From Halodesulfovibrio aestuarii DSM 17919 = ATCC 29578 (GTDB lineage: Bacteria > Desulfobacterota > Desulfovibrionia > Desulfovibrionales > Desulfovibrionaceae): a stretch of DNA of 64,000 nucleotides. Every line of letters starts with the position of its first letter. Positions within the stretch are counted from its first letter, which is position 1. The notes beneath the pieces are model-generated. The model was not told where the DNA came from, searched no databases, and worked only from the letters and a program-made list of their open reading frames with translations. The translations under genes were made by a program, and so were the position numbers. The DNA lies in contig NZ_ARQF01000020.1 of assembly GCF_000384815.1 (NCBI RefSeq), forward strand, positions 980,442 through 1,044,441. Direction: 5' to 3'. Positions 1 through 9,100 of this stretch are shown in pieces.

Positions 1-136
1 CAAGTACAAAACAAGAACGTGCCCATGGAATACCGATAATTGAAATAATCATAATAACGCCGGCGATAAACCATCCCAAAGCCATTCCAAGTCCTCCAAG
101 AAATAACCAGAGGATATTCATAATAATTTTTAGCAT
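1..136 (-). CDS. YccF-domain inner membrane protein (3' part outside window)
   Basis: Translating the - strand from the ATG at 136 gives 45 residues beginning MLKIIMNILWLF and containing GWFIAGVIMIISIIGIPWA. The signature N-I-L-W, a Gly-rich turn, G-W-x-I-A-G and I-I-G-I-P is that of YccF (DUF307) domains, small integral membrane proteins of unknown function found in many bacteria. The gene runs off the left edge, so only the first one or two hydrophobic segments are visible. A weak purine stretch (agagaa) precedes the ATG. It is divergent from gdhA, with about 255 bases between the two starts. Confidence 0.72.
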   Translation of the reverse strand, partial: MLKIIMNILWLFLGGLGMALGWFIAGVIMIISIIGIPWARSCFVL

Positions 137-185
137 ACTATTTCTCTATTATTCACAAACTCGTACGTAAAACATTGAACTTGTT

Positions 186-247
186 TCACAATTTTGTGAC
201 CGTTTAAATGCTGAATTGTAATTTTATATATTAAATACGAATTACAA
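186..247. promoter_or_regulatory. Two palindromes in the yccF/gdhA divergent intergenic region
   Basis: Two dyads are visible. At 186-199 TCACAA and TTGTGA flank two bases. At 216-223 and 240-247 TTGTAATT and AATTACAA are perfect 8-base arms separated by 16 bases. Position between divergent genes and upstream of the glutamate dehydrogenase start suggests operator sites, but no regulator can be named. The operator role is inference. Confidence 0.3.
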
Positions 248-348
248 TAAAAAGCAAGTTTCGTCGGTTTGCTCAATTTTTAATCTTTATATTCCAACAT
301 TTCAAAAAAAAGTGCAGTATGTCGCCATTAGTCTGTATATGAATGTAA

Positions 349-1740
<1,392 letters not shown>

Positions 1741-1783
1741 CACAAAAAAAAGTGTGTTCTCTGAACACAATCTATCTATTTTA

Positions 1784-1822
1784 ACGAAGCATATATGACA
1801 TCATGTATGCTTCGTTTTTTTT
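1784..1822 (+). terminator. Rho-independent terminator of gdhA
   Basis: Perfect 10-base stem acgaagcata / tatgcttcgt (1784-1793 and 1806-1815) followed by eight T. A smaller dyad, tgtgttc/gaacaca, sits just after the gdhA stop. Confidence 0.88.
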
Positions 1823-1823
1823 A

Positions 1824-1957
1824 TTACGAGTAGCTCCTGTACCGCTCCCCATACTCATTCTTCAACCAAGCGGCACTCTCTGAAATTGCGGTCATCCATT
1901 GCTCTAACAGCCTGCAAGTGCTACAGATTACAGGAAGGCACCTCCTTTTTTAGACAT
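1824..1957 (-). pseudogene. Possible frameshifted small CxxC protein gene
   Basis: On the - strand an ATG at 1957 opens MSKKGGAFL and then stops. In the -1 frame, joined at a run of six A, the reading continues as RRCLPVICSTC then RLLEQWMTAISESAAW and ends near RYRSYS at 1824, about 44 residues in all. The joined product has a Cys-x5-Cys-x2-Cys cluster and ordinary protein composition. Either a base is missing in the A run, or frameshifting occurs, or the match is chance; no good ribosome binding site is seen upstream. No family is recognised. Confidence 0.2.
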
Positions 1958-2084
1958 ATACATGCTGAATAGTGGCACCACTCTTTTCTTACAAACACAA
2001 AAAAGACAGCATGGCGACGTCGTTGCCGGGTTTCCTTCTTCTCAACAGAAAATTCCAAATTCACCCACAAACGAGCGGGGCACT

Positions 2085-5075
2085 ATGGCACTTTCTGATT
2101 TCTGTCACAGAATTACAGCTGAAAATAAATTTACCGTCTATCACGATCTCATGCGCGAAAAGGTAAAGCACATCCTTCTTGTATCTTCCCCGTATGATGC
2201 ATGGGTTATGGAAGAAGACTGTGACCTTTCTGAACGCCTTGCAAATGAGTACCGCGGCTTAAACCTCAGCTCACCACCACGGCTTACATGGCTTTCATCA
2301 CCGGAAGATATCCCCGCAGCCCTGCAAGCTCGTGCAGCAGAAATGGTTATTCTCATGTCCGGACTTGCAGAACCGGAACTTATTAACCTTAAACAACGTA
2401 TTGATTCATTTGTTCCGCACCTGCCGGTGGTTGTACTCACCCATAGAGAAATTAAAGAAAGTGCACGTCTCAAACGTAAGGATTTAGATCACTGTTTCTT
2501 ATGGACAGGTGACGCCGAGCTTCTTCTGGCTATTGTAAAGCTGACAGAAGACAAAATGAACATTGCGCATGACACGCAGGAAGCCGGTATCCGCAATATT
2601 ATTCTTGTTGAAGATTCCCCAAGCTACATTTCATCATTTCTTCCTATCCTCTATCGAGCATTGGTTCAGCAGGCACAAGCTGTTATACAGGAAGGGCTTA
2701 ATCAGGAGCACAGACTCCTCGTCATGCGCGCACGACCTAAAATACTTGTTGCTGAAACATTTGAAGGAGCAATGGAATATTTCCGTCAGTACGAACAATA
2801 CGTACTGGGAGTTATTTCTGATGTACGGTATCCGCACAATGGTGTGCTTGACCCTTCAGCAGGGGTTACCCTGTTGTCTCTGATAAAAAAAGAACGCAAA
2901 GATATTCCACTTCTGCTGGCAAGCAGTGAATCAGTAAACAAATGGTATGCAAAGGAAATACCCTGTGAATTTATTGATAAAAATTCTCCGCTTTTGTTGG
3001 CAGAACTTCATAAGTTTGTCAGTGAGCATCTCGGTTTCGGTGATTTTATCTTCCGCAACAAAGATGGAATAGAAATAGACCGAGCACATACAATGTTTCA
3101 GCTTCAACAAAAGCTGGATCAAATACCGGCCGATGTCTTTCTTGAGCACTGCCTGAATAATGATTTTTCACGCTGGTTCTTTGCCCGCACAGAAACCGAA
3201 CTTGCTTGCGTCATGCGCCCTCTTACAGCTGAAGACTTTGAAAACAGTGTAGAAACCATGCGCACCTTTGTTATCCAACAAATTCGCAACAGGCTTCAAC
3301 AACGGCAAAAAGGCGTGGTTGTTACCTTTAAAGAAAATAACTTTGACCCGCAGACAGATTTTTTAAAAATTGGCGAAGGTTCCATAGGCGGTAAAGCCCG
3401 TAGTCTCGCCTTCATGTTTCGCCTTATCGAGCAAAGTAGCTGGCTGAATAAAAAATACCCGAACATAAACATTATCACGCCCAAAGTGTTAAGCATTGCC
3501 ACGGAAGGCTTTGACAGCTTTTTGCGATTAAACGACCTTGGATATCTTGCGGATGAAGATTTTAAGGATGAAGAAGTCATAGCAATATGCCTTAAGGCAA
3601 AGCTCCCTGAATGGCTGACGCGAAAGTTACGAATCTTTTTAGATAAAATAAAAACACCGCTGGCAGTCCGTTCTTCCAGTCTACTCGAGGATGCACAATA
3701 TCAGGCATATGCAGGTTTATATTCCACAGTAATGCTCACCAATACACACCCGGATATAGAAGTGCGTTACGCAGAATTAGCAACCGCTGTCAAAAAAGTA
3801 TATGCATCTACTTTTTTCCAATCACCCAAATCCTTTTCGCGTCGCGTCAAATTACGTACAGATGAAGAAAAGATGGGGGTAATTATTCAAGAAGTTATCG
3901 GTAGGCGCTTTGATGACTACTTTTATCCAGCCATTTCCGGTGTCGCACAATCAAAAAACTTCTATCCATTCGGAAGAATGAAAACAGATGACGGCATTGC
4001 ATCAATCGCCATGGGACTTGGAAAAACGGTTATGGACGGAGGACAAGCGTACCGTTTCTGTCCTAAGTGCCCCCATGTGCAACCACAATTCATAGATTTG
4101 CAGGAAACGCTCAAAAATTCGCAAAACACATTCTATAGTCTTTATATGGGAGATCCAAATCTTGCGCCAAAAGTAGAGGAACAGGAAGGTGCCCTTGTGC
4201 AGCGCAGGGTCTATAATGCAGAACCGAACGGACCAATCTCATTTCTTGCGAGCAGTTATTTGCCGCAGGAGGGAATAATTCGAGAAACTGCCTCTATTCC
4301 GGGTAGCTCAAAGGTTCTACTCTTTGCGCAGGTACTTAAACACGGCCTGTTTCCACTTCCAGACCTGCTTAACGATGTGCTCTCATTAGCTGAAGAAGCA
4401 ATGGGCGGGCCAGTTGAACTGGAATTTTGTGTAAATATGGATATGGATGGTTCCAATGCAGAATTTGCATTGCTGCAATTGCGGCCAATGAGCTCACTCT
4501 CAGGATTATCCGCAGTCACCATTACCAAACAAGAACGCGCCGCGGCCTTCTGCTATTCAAAACATGCATTGGGTAATTCCGAAAGCAATGACATCTATGA
4601 TATTATTTTTATCCATCCGGATGATTTTGATGTAGCAAAGACTCTCGAGATTAAGCAGGAAATACTGGAGTGTAACAAACAAATGCTGCGAGAAGAGCGC
4701 AAATATCTTCTCGTAGGCCCTGGTCGATGGGGGACATCCGACCGATGGCTCGGAGTGCCCGTCATTTGGAACGATATCTCCGGAGTTTCTGCCATTGTTG
4801 AAGCATACACAGAACATCTACGCGTTGAGCCTTCTCAAGGATCGCACTTCTTCCATTGCATCACCACACTAGGTATCAACTACGTTATGATAACGAACTC
4901 CAACGATGAATTTATTCATTGGGAATGGTTAACAACTATTCCTGTTCACTATAAAGGCAAGTTTATAACCCACATACGTTTTGAGTCTCCAATCACTATC
5001 AAGGTAGACGGACGTACCGCCGAATGTACAATGTTAAGACCAAGTTCCCATACCCCGACCATGCCCATCGTATAA
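2085..5075 (+). CDS. Receiver-like / PEP synthase N-terminal (PPDK-N) domain protein
   Basis: A 996-residue protein from the ATG at 2085, the first start fitting the conserved-looking N-terminus MALSDFCHRI; an upstream in-frame ATG at 1962 would add 41 residues of low-complexity sequence. An N-terminal alpha/beta region is followed by a degenerate receiver-like stretch (LVEDSPSYISSF, about 174-185). The ATP-binding domain of PEP synthase and pyruvate phosphate dikinase follows, with GEGSIGGKARSL near 429-440 and AVRSSSLLEDAQ near 527-538. GPGRWGTSDRW lies near 879-889. The phospho-histidine swivel domain and PEP-binding barrel of true PEP synthases are not evident, so the classic reaction is unlikely. 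Substrate and partners are unknown. Only its ATP-grasp type is supported. Confidence 0.75.
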   Translation: MALSDFCHRITAENKFTVYHDLMREKVKHILLVSSPYDAWVMEEDCDLSERLANEYRGLNLSSPPRLTWLSSPEDIPAALQARAAEMVILMSGLAEPELINLKQRIDSFVPHLPVVVLTHREIKESARLKRKDLDHCFLWTGDAELLLAIVKLTEDKMNIAHDTQEAGIRNIILVEDSPSYISSFLPILYRALVQQAQAVIQEGLNQEHRLLVMRARPKILVAETFEGAMEYFRQYEQYVLGVISDVRYPHNGVLDPSAGVTLLSLIKKERKDIPLLLASSESVNKWYAKEIPCEFIDKNSPLLLAELHKFVSEHLGFGDFIFRNKDGIEIDRAHTMFQLQQKLDQIPADVFLEHCLNNDFSRWFFARTETELACVMRPLTAEDFENSVETMRTFVIQQIRNRLQQRQKGVVVTFKENNFDPQTDFLKIGEGSIGGKARSLAFMFRLIEQSSWLNKKYPNINIITPKVLSIATEGFDSFLRLNDLGYLADEDFKDEEVIAICLKAKLPEWLTRKLRIFLDKIKTPLAVRSSSLLEDAQYQAYAGLYSTVMLTNTHPDIEVRYAELATAVKKVYASTFFQSPKSFSRRVKLRTDEEKMGVIIQEVIGRRFDDYFYPAISGVAQSKNFYPFGRMKTDDGIASIAMGLGKTVMDGGQAYRFCPKCPHVQPQFIDLQETLKNSQNTFYSLYMGDPNLAPKVEEQEGALVQRRVYNAEPNGPISFLASSYLPQEGIIRETASIPGSSKVLLFAQVLKHGLFPLPDLLNDVLSLAEEAMGGPVELEFCVNMDMDGSNAEFALLQLRPMSSLSGLSAVTITKQERAAAFCYSKHALGNSESNDIYDIIFIHPDDFDVAKTLEIKQEILECNKQMLREERKYLLVGPGRWGTSDRWLGVPVIWNDISGVSAIVEAYTEHLRVEPSQGSHFFHCITTLGINYVMITNSNDEFIHWEWLTTIPVHYKGKFITHIRFESPITIKVDGRTAECTMLRPSSHTPTMPIV

Positions 5076-5106
5076 CAAACTGACTTTCCTAACTATAATC
5101 ATTAAC

Positions 5107-5144
5107 TTTTAGTGAATGTTGTAGCTATGCAACATTCACTAAAA
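5107..5144. terminator. Long perfect palindrome after the PPDK-N gene
   Basis: A 15-base perfect inverted repeat, ttttagtgaatgttg and its complement, around an 8-base loop (arms 5107-5121 and 5130-5144). It ends in A rather than T on both strands, so it is not a classic intrinsic terminator. It may protect the 3' end of the upstream mRNA or be a protein binding site. Confidence 0.45.
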
Positions 5145-5345
5145 ATATAGCTATCACATAGCCACCGCTTATTCGTTGATATTCAAAGGTTTTTACCTTG
5201 TGATGCATTTACGAAACATTCAGCAAAACAACCACCCCTTTTGCGATGCTTTTTTGCAACATGAAGGACTGTACATCATTATATTCCTTCATGAGCAACC
5301 CCCCGTAATTATACATTTTAAAAAAAGAAGCGTTTTTTTTACAAC

Positions 5346-5362
5346 TTGGCATCGCAGTTGCT
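5346..5362 (+). promoter_or_regulatory. Sigma-54 (-24/-12) promoter candidate
   Basis: TTGGCAT, five bases, TTGCT. The invariant GG and GC are exactly 10 bases apart and 9 of 10 core positions match TGGCAC-N5-TTGC. The predicted start is near 5373. There is no ATG with a ribosome site close downstream; instead hairpins follow, then yqaA about 300 bases on. Confidence 0.6.
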
Positions 5363-5372
5363 ATATACTAAG

Positions 5373-5602
5373 CAGCTTTTCAAAAAAGCACCTATGGTAT
5401 CCTCTAACACAGTGAAATTGAGAGTAACTGCCATTACTCATTTCACCTCCAGACTAGTTTACCTAAACTTCCTTTTTCTATCTGTCTCCCCCCGCTGTAA
5501 TTGCGCTTTAATGGCGGGGGATAGTCAGATAGCCTGAATGTTCCACGAATATTTCCTGCAGATGCCCTGTACTCATAATGAGAACAGGGCATCTCTTGGT
5601 TT
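5373..5602 (+). ncRNA. Candidate structured RNA downstream of a sigma-54-type promoter
   Basis: Three strong hairpins lie in tandem. The first is at 5412-5446: gtgaaat/atttcac plus gagtaa/ttactc with a three-base bulge. The second is at 5478-5532: outer arms ctatctg/cagatag, inner cccccgc/gcggggg. The third is at 5561-5593: gatgccctgt/acagggcatc, followed by a weak T-rich tail. Between hairpins 1 and 2 lies cacctcc, complementary to a Shine-Dalgarno sequence. No convincing open reading frame covers it. It could be a free small RNA ending at the third hairpin or a long structured leader of yqaA. The RNA call is inference from structure and promoter. Confidence 0.4.
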
Positions 5603-5670
5603 TAATGACAGCCTTCCTGCAAAGCTATAATTTGACGCAGACAGTCCTTTTTGAAACAGTATGCACAACC

Positions 5671-6117
5671 ATGACAGATTTTTTTTCTCCTGAGCTAGGG
5701 TACACCGCACTATTTTTTCTCAGCTTTCTTGCTGCAACAATACTTCCGCTCGGATCAGAGTGGTTGCTTATTGCCATGGTTGCAGGCTCATATGAGCCTG
5801 CATCATCCGTACTTGTCGCAACAGCCGGTAACACACTGGGCGCATGTACTACCTACGCCATCGGAATCTGGGGCGGAGCCTACATTATCCACCACATCCT
5901 GCGCATGGATGAAGCTGCACAAGCAAAAGCACAGCGCTTCTACTCCCGATGGGGATCATGGTCACTGCTTCTTTCATGGGTGCCTGTGATCGGCGACCCG
6001 TTGTGCCTTGTCGGCGGCATCGCGCGTGTGCGATTTCCCCTTTTTCTTCTGCTTGTTCTCATCGGTAAATTTGCCCGCTATGCCCTTCTTGCCTGGATCA
6101 CCCTGCAGGCAACGTAG
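5671..6117 (+). CDS. yqaA: YqaA/DedA-family membrane protein
   Basis: 148 residues if started at the ATG at 5671 (MTDFFSPELGY), close to the roughly 140-residue YqaA subfamily of the DedA/SNARE-associated group. Four hydrophobic segments are visible, with SATILP-like AATILPLGSEWLLIAM near the start, GNTLGACTTYAIG in the middle and SWVPVIGDPLCLVGG, the family's most conserved element, near residue 105. DedA proteins are linked to lipid-carrier flipping and membrane homeostasis; the YqaA branch has no firm function. No good ribosome site precedes 5671; earlier in-frame starts at 5605 and 5578 cannot be excluded. Confidence 0.8.
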   Translation: MTDFFSPELGYTALFFLSFLAATILPLGSEWLLIAMVAGSYEPASSVLVATAGNTLGACTTYAIGIWGGAYIIHHILRMDEAAQAKAQRFYSRWGSWSLLLSWVPVIGDPLCLVGGIARVRFPLFLLLVLIGKFARYALLAWITLQAT

Positions 6118-6276
6118 TCACGTCCGGCTTCTTCACTTCATTATTCTTTCTCCTCCCCCTTATAAAATGCTCTTCAGTGGTCATTAAAAGACTATACACC
6201 TGCCCTCTCTATGTTAGGATGGAGCAAACATTTTTTTGACATGCTAAAAATCCATTTTCATACACTGGAGGACGAT

Positions 6277-6720
6277 ATGCGGACAATCAAAAATATCCTT
6301 GTAGCAGTTGATCTTATGGAAGACAGTTCATTTGTTGCATCATATGCAAAACTATTTGCTGAAAAATTAGGTGCTGACGTTTTGGTGGTCTACGCTACTC
6401 CCCCATTAAGTCAGTACTTTGGGTTATACCTGCCGCAAGACACCATCGCGAAATTCCATGAAGACACAGAAAAAGGCGCAATTCGTGAACTAAAAGAGTT
6501 TGTAGAAAAGCACTTTACAGGCATTAATGTAAAACAACGGCTCGCAAACGGTCACCCTCAGGATGTTATCCTTGGTGTTGCAAAAGAAGAAAACTGCGAT
6601 TTGATTATTATGGGCACCCACAGCCGGAAGGGTGTGGATCGAATTATGTTTGGTTCGGTTGCTAACCACGTTGTAAAACGGGCTGATATACCTGTTATGA
6701 CTGTAAGACCAGACATGTAG
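6277..6720 (+). CDS. Universal stress protein UspA family (copy 1)
   Basis: 147-residue single Usp domain. It opens with MRTIKNILVAVDLMED and ends with the ATP-binding signature MGTHSRKGVDRIMFGS (G-x2-G-x9-G-S), so it belongs to the nucleotide-binding class. The ATG at 6277 is chosen because ctggagga precedes it by six bases; an in-frame upstream ATG exists at 6211. Usp proteins are cytosolic dimers induced by energy and redox stress. It lies 37 bases upstream of a paralogue and probably shares its transcript. Confidence 0.92.
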   Translation: MRTIKNILVAVDLMEDSSFVASYAKLFAEKLGADVLVVYATPPLSQYFGLYLPQDTIAKFHEDTEKGAIRELKEFVEKHFTGINVKQRLANGHPQDVILGVAKEENCDLIIMGTHSRKGVDRIMFGSVANHVVKRADIPVMTVRPDM

Positions 6721-6757
6721 ACGAAGTTCTGATTTTTAAACATCCACAGGAGGAACT

Positions 6758-7213
6758 ATGCGTACTATCAAAAACATCCTCGTTCCTGTTGACATCATGG
6801 AAGACAATGCATTTTTCGTCGAGTATGCAAAACTGATGGCTGAGCAATTTAATGCGAAAATTACTCTACTATATGCCCGTCCACTTTTGGATCGCTTCTA
6901 CGACGTGTATCTTACAGATGAAATTATTGAACAAATAAAAGAAGACTCTAAACAGCGCGCCCTCCAAGAGCTTGAAAAAATTGCCAAAGAACAACTTGAT
7001 GGTATCGATGTATTCATCAAACTACGCCGTGGTCAGCCACAGGATCTAATTCTTGAAATGACCGAAAGTACTGAATTTGATATGGTAGTTATGGGAAAAC
7101 ATTGCCGCAGAGGCGTAGAACGTGTGCTTTTCGGATCAGTTGCAAACCGGGTAATAAAACAGTCCAGCGCTCCTGTCCTGATTATCCATCCAGATGAATG
7201 CAAGATTGGCTGA
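6758..7213 (+). CDS. Universal stress protein UspA family (copy 2)
   Basis: 151-residue Usp domain protein beginning MRTIKNILVPVDIMED, clearly paralogous to the preceding gene. Its ATP-binding signature reads MGKHCRRGVERVLFGS. An excellent ribosome site (aggagga) lies 5 bases before the ATG. A terminator follows, so the two usp genes form a unit just ahead of the cytochrome bd genes, which suggests a shared role in oxygen or energy stress. That shared role is inference from position. Confidence 0.93.
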   Translation: MRTIKNILVPVDIMEDNAFFVEYAKLMAEQFNAKITLLYARPLLDRFYDVYLTDEIIEQIKEDSKQRALQELEKIAKEQLDGIDVFIKLRRGQPQDLILEMTESTEFDMVVMGKHCRRGVERVLFGSVANRVIKQSSAPVLIIHPDECKIG

Positions 7214-7294
7214 CACCCCACTCGCAGTAAGTAGATAAGAAACTTGCGCTTAACTGATATTCTTTGATTAACTTCTTCGCATAAAAAAACAAAA

Positions 7295-7332
7295 AGCCCC
7301 TTCCTGTGATTTGTTCAGGCAGGGGCTCCTTT
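7295..7332 (+). terminator. Terminator of the usp pair
   Basis: agccccttcctg / caggcaggggct (7295-7306 and 7316-7327), one mismatch, followed by a short T-rich tail. Confidence 0.75.
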
Positions 7333-7757
7333 ATTGCTCATTACTAATTTTTTCCTTTTTATCTATTAATATTACAGGTAAAAAGGATTACAATACATTT
7401 TTTACATGCAAACAGCATAACGGGAAGCTCTCAAAAATGTAACCCTTTACAAACATAACTAAATTGCTTCTGCGTAACGCAACACATTTTTATTACACTT
7501 TCTCACAAAGATAAACGCAGCCGTCTTTTTTTGTTACCTATTTTTTTGTAGGGTGTTAAAAAAAAGTAATAATCAATTCTTTTTATTTGCAGAAAACGAT
7601 TTTATGGTTGCAAAAACACATTTTTTAGTATTGATTACCATTACTGAGTGACTAATAGAACAATTGTTGTGTTCTGTTATAAATATTCAACAATTTTTGC
7701 TAAACCTTGGCGTACGATGCCTGCTTTAACAGGACGAAAGCCGAAGGGGGTTAATGT
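7333..7757 (+). promoter_or_regulatory. Long AT-rich upstream region of cydAB
   Basis: 425 bases without a gene. It carries many A and T runs. One dyad is visible, ATTGTTG / CAACAAT at 7663-7669 and 7688-7694, a possible operator. I did not find a clean Rex or FNR consensus. The cydA start is preceded by a gaaggggg ribosome site. Confidence 0.35.
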
Positions 7758-9056
7758 ATGGACGTAGTAATGCTGTCCAGAATTCAGTTTGCAGTAACTG
7801 TGTTCTTCCATTTTATTTTCGTACCATTAACGCTTGGACTGTCTGTACTGCTTGCCATCATGGAAACCATGTATGTGCGTACTGGCAACGAAATGTACAA
7901 GCGTATGGTAAAATTCTGGGGTAAATTATTTATTATCAACTTCACCCTCGGTGTTGTTACCGGCATCACTCTTGAGTTCCAGTTTGGTACTAACTGGTCC
8001 CGTTACTCTGAGTATGTAGGTGATATTTTTGGTTCTTTACTTGCTATCGAAGCAAGTACGTCTTTCTTCCTTGAATCTACTTTTATTGCGGTATGGTTCT
8101 TCGGTTGGAAAAAAGTCTCCAAAAACGTCCACTGTATGTGTATTTGGCTTGTAGCACTTGCTTCCAACATGTCTGCCTTCTGGATCATCATGGCAAACGC
8201 GTTCATGCAAAACCCTGTCGGCTACAAAATGGTTGAAGGCAAGCCACAGCTTAACGACTTTTTTGCAGTTATTACAAACCCGTACGGCATTGGCGAATTC
8301 GCCCATACAGTATCCTCTTCATGGATGGTTGGTGGTATTTTCGTACTTGGCATTTCCGCATGGCACCTATTACGCAAAAACGAAATGGAACTGTTTAAAA
8401 GTTCCTTTAAAATTGCTTCCATTTTCTTCCTTATTTTCTCAATAACTACCGCGATAGCAGGTCACCATCAGGGACAGGTTGCAGCTAAATATCAGCCTGC
8501 AAAATTGGCAGCTATGGAATCCCACTGGGAAACAGGCACCAATGTACCTATGTACCTGCTGACATGGCCTAATGCTGAAAATACCGGCAATGCCATTCAG
8601 GCTCTGCCTTTGCCTGGTGCGTTGTCGATCCTCGCATACAACAACCCACAGGCAAAAGTTATCGGCCTGAATGATATTCCAAAAGAAGACCGCCCTCCAG
8701 TGCTGCCGACCTTCATTACCTTCCGGCTTATGGTTGGCTTAGGCTCCTTCTTCCCACTTCTTGGTATTGCCCTGTTCGCTTGGCGTAAAAAGATTGAAGA
8801 AAAAAGTTTTGTTCTTAAAGTACTTCCTTGGCTTATTCCGCTTCCATACATTGCCATTATGTTAGGTTGGACAGTAACAGAAGTTGGTCGCCAGCCATGG
8901 ATTGTCTACAACATGCTCCGAACCTCAGCCGCGGCTTCTCCAATTGAAGCCTCCATGGTTGTCTGGTCTATTGTCGCCTTTACCCTGATTTACACCTTCC
9001 TTGGCCTGCTGGATATCTACCTGCTGAGGAAGTACGCAATGAAAGGCCCTAAATAG
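7758..9056 (+). CDS. cydA: Cytochrome bd quinol oxidase subunit I
   Basis: Membrane subunit carrying hemes b558, b595 and d; oxidises quinol and reduces oxygen to water with very high affinity. In sulfate reducers it serves oxygen removal. 432 residues with about nine membrane segments. Visible landmarks are RIQFAVTVFFHFIFVPLTLG with the heme ligand His18, HTVSSSW in the H186 (E. coli) region, and GRQPW near the C-terminal heme b558 ligand. The periplasmic Q loop is short, placing it in the short-loop class. The start has a strong ribosome site. cydB follows 44 bases later. Confidence 0.97.
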   Translation: MDVVMLSRIQFAVTVFFHFIFVPLTLGLSVLLAIMETMYVRTGNEMYKRMVKFWGKLFIINFTLGVVTGITLEFQFGTNWSRYSEYVGDIFGSLLAIEASTSFFLESTFIAVWFFGWKKVSKNVHCMCIWLVALASNMSAFWIIMANAFMQNPVGYKMVEGKPQLNDFFAVITNPYGIGEFAHTVSSSWMVGGIFVLGISAWHLLRKNEMELFKSSFKIASIFFLIFSITTAIAGHHQGQVAAKYQPAKLAAMESHWETGTNVPMYLLTWPNAENTGNAIQALPLPGALSILAYNNPQAKVIGLNDIPKEDRPPVLPTFITFRLMVGLGSFFPLLGIALFAWRKKIEEKSFVLKVLPWLIPLPYIAIMLGWTVTEVGRQPWIVYNMLRTSAAASPIEASMVVWSIVAFTLIYTFLGLLDIYLLRKYAMKGPK

Positions 9057-9100
9057 ACCGACAGGACAAATCCTAAGCAATCAATAGAGAGGTTTTTTGT

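Noticed and set aside
1962..2084. 41-residue N-terminal extension of the PPDK-N protein
   Set aside because: Low-complexity sequence without a ribosome site; the ATG at 2085 gives a better N-terminus, though this is not proven.
5176..5537. Short open frames in the 5.2-5.5 kb gap
   Set aside because: They overlap the promoter and hairpins, have no ribosome sites and look random in composition.
7663..7694. Rex or FNR box upstream of cydA
   Set aside because: The dyad ATTGTTG/CAACAAT does not fit either consensus spacing, so no regulator is named.
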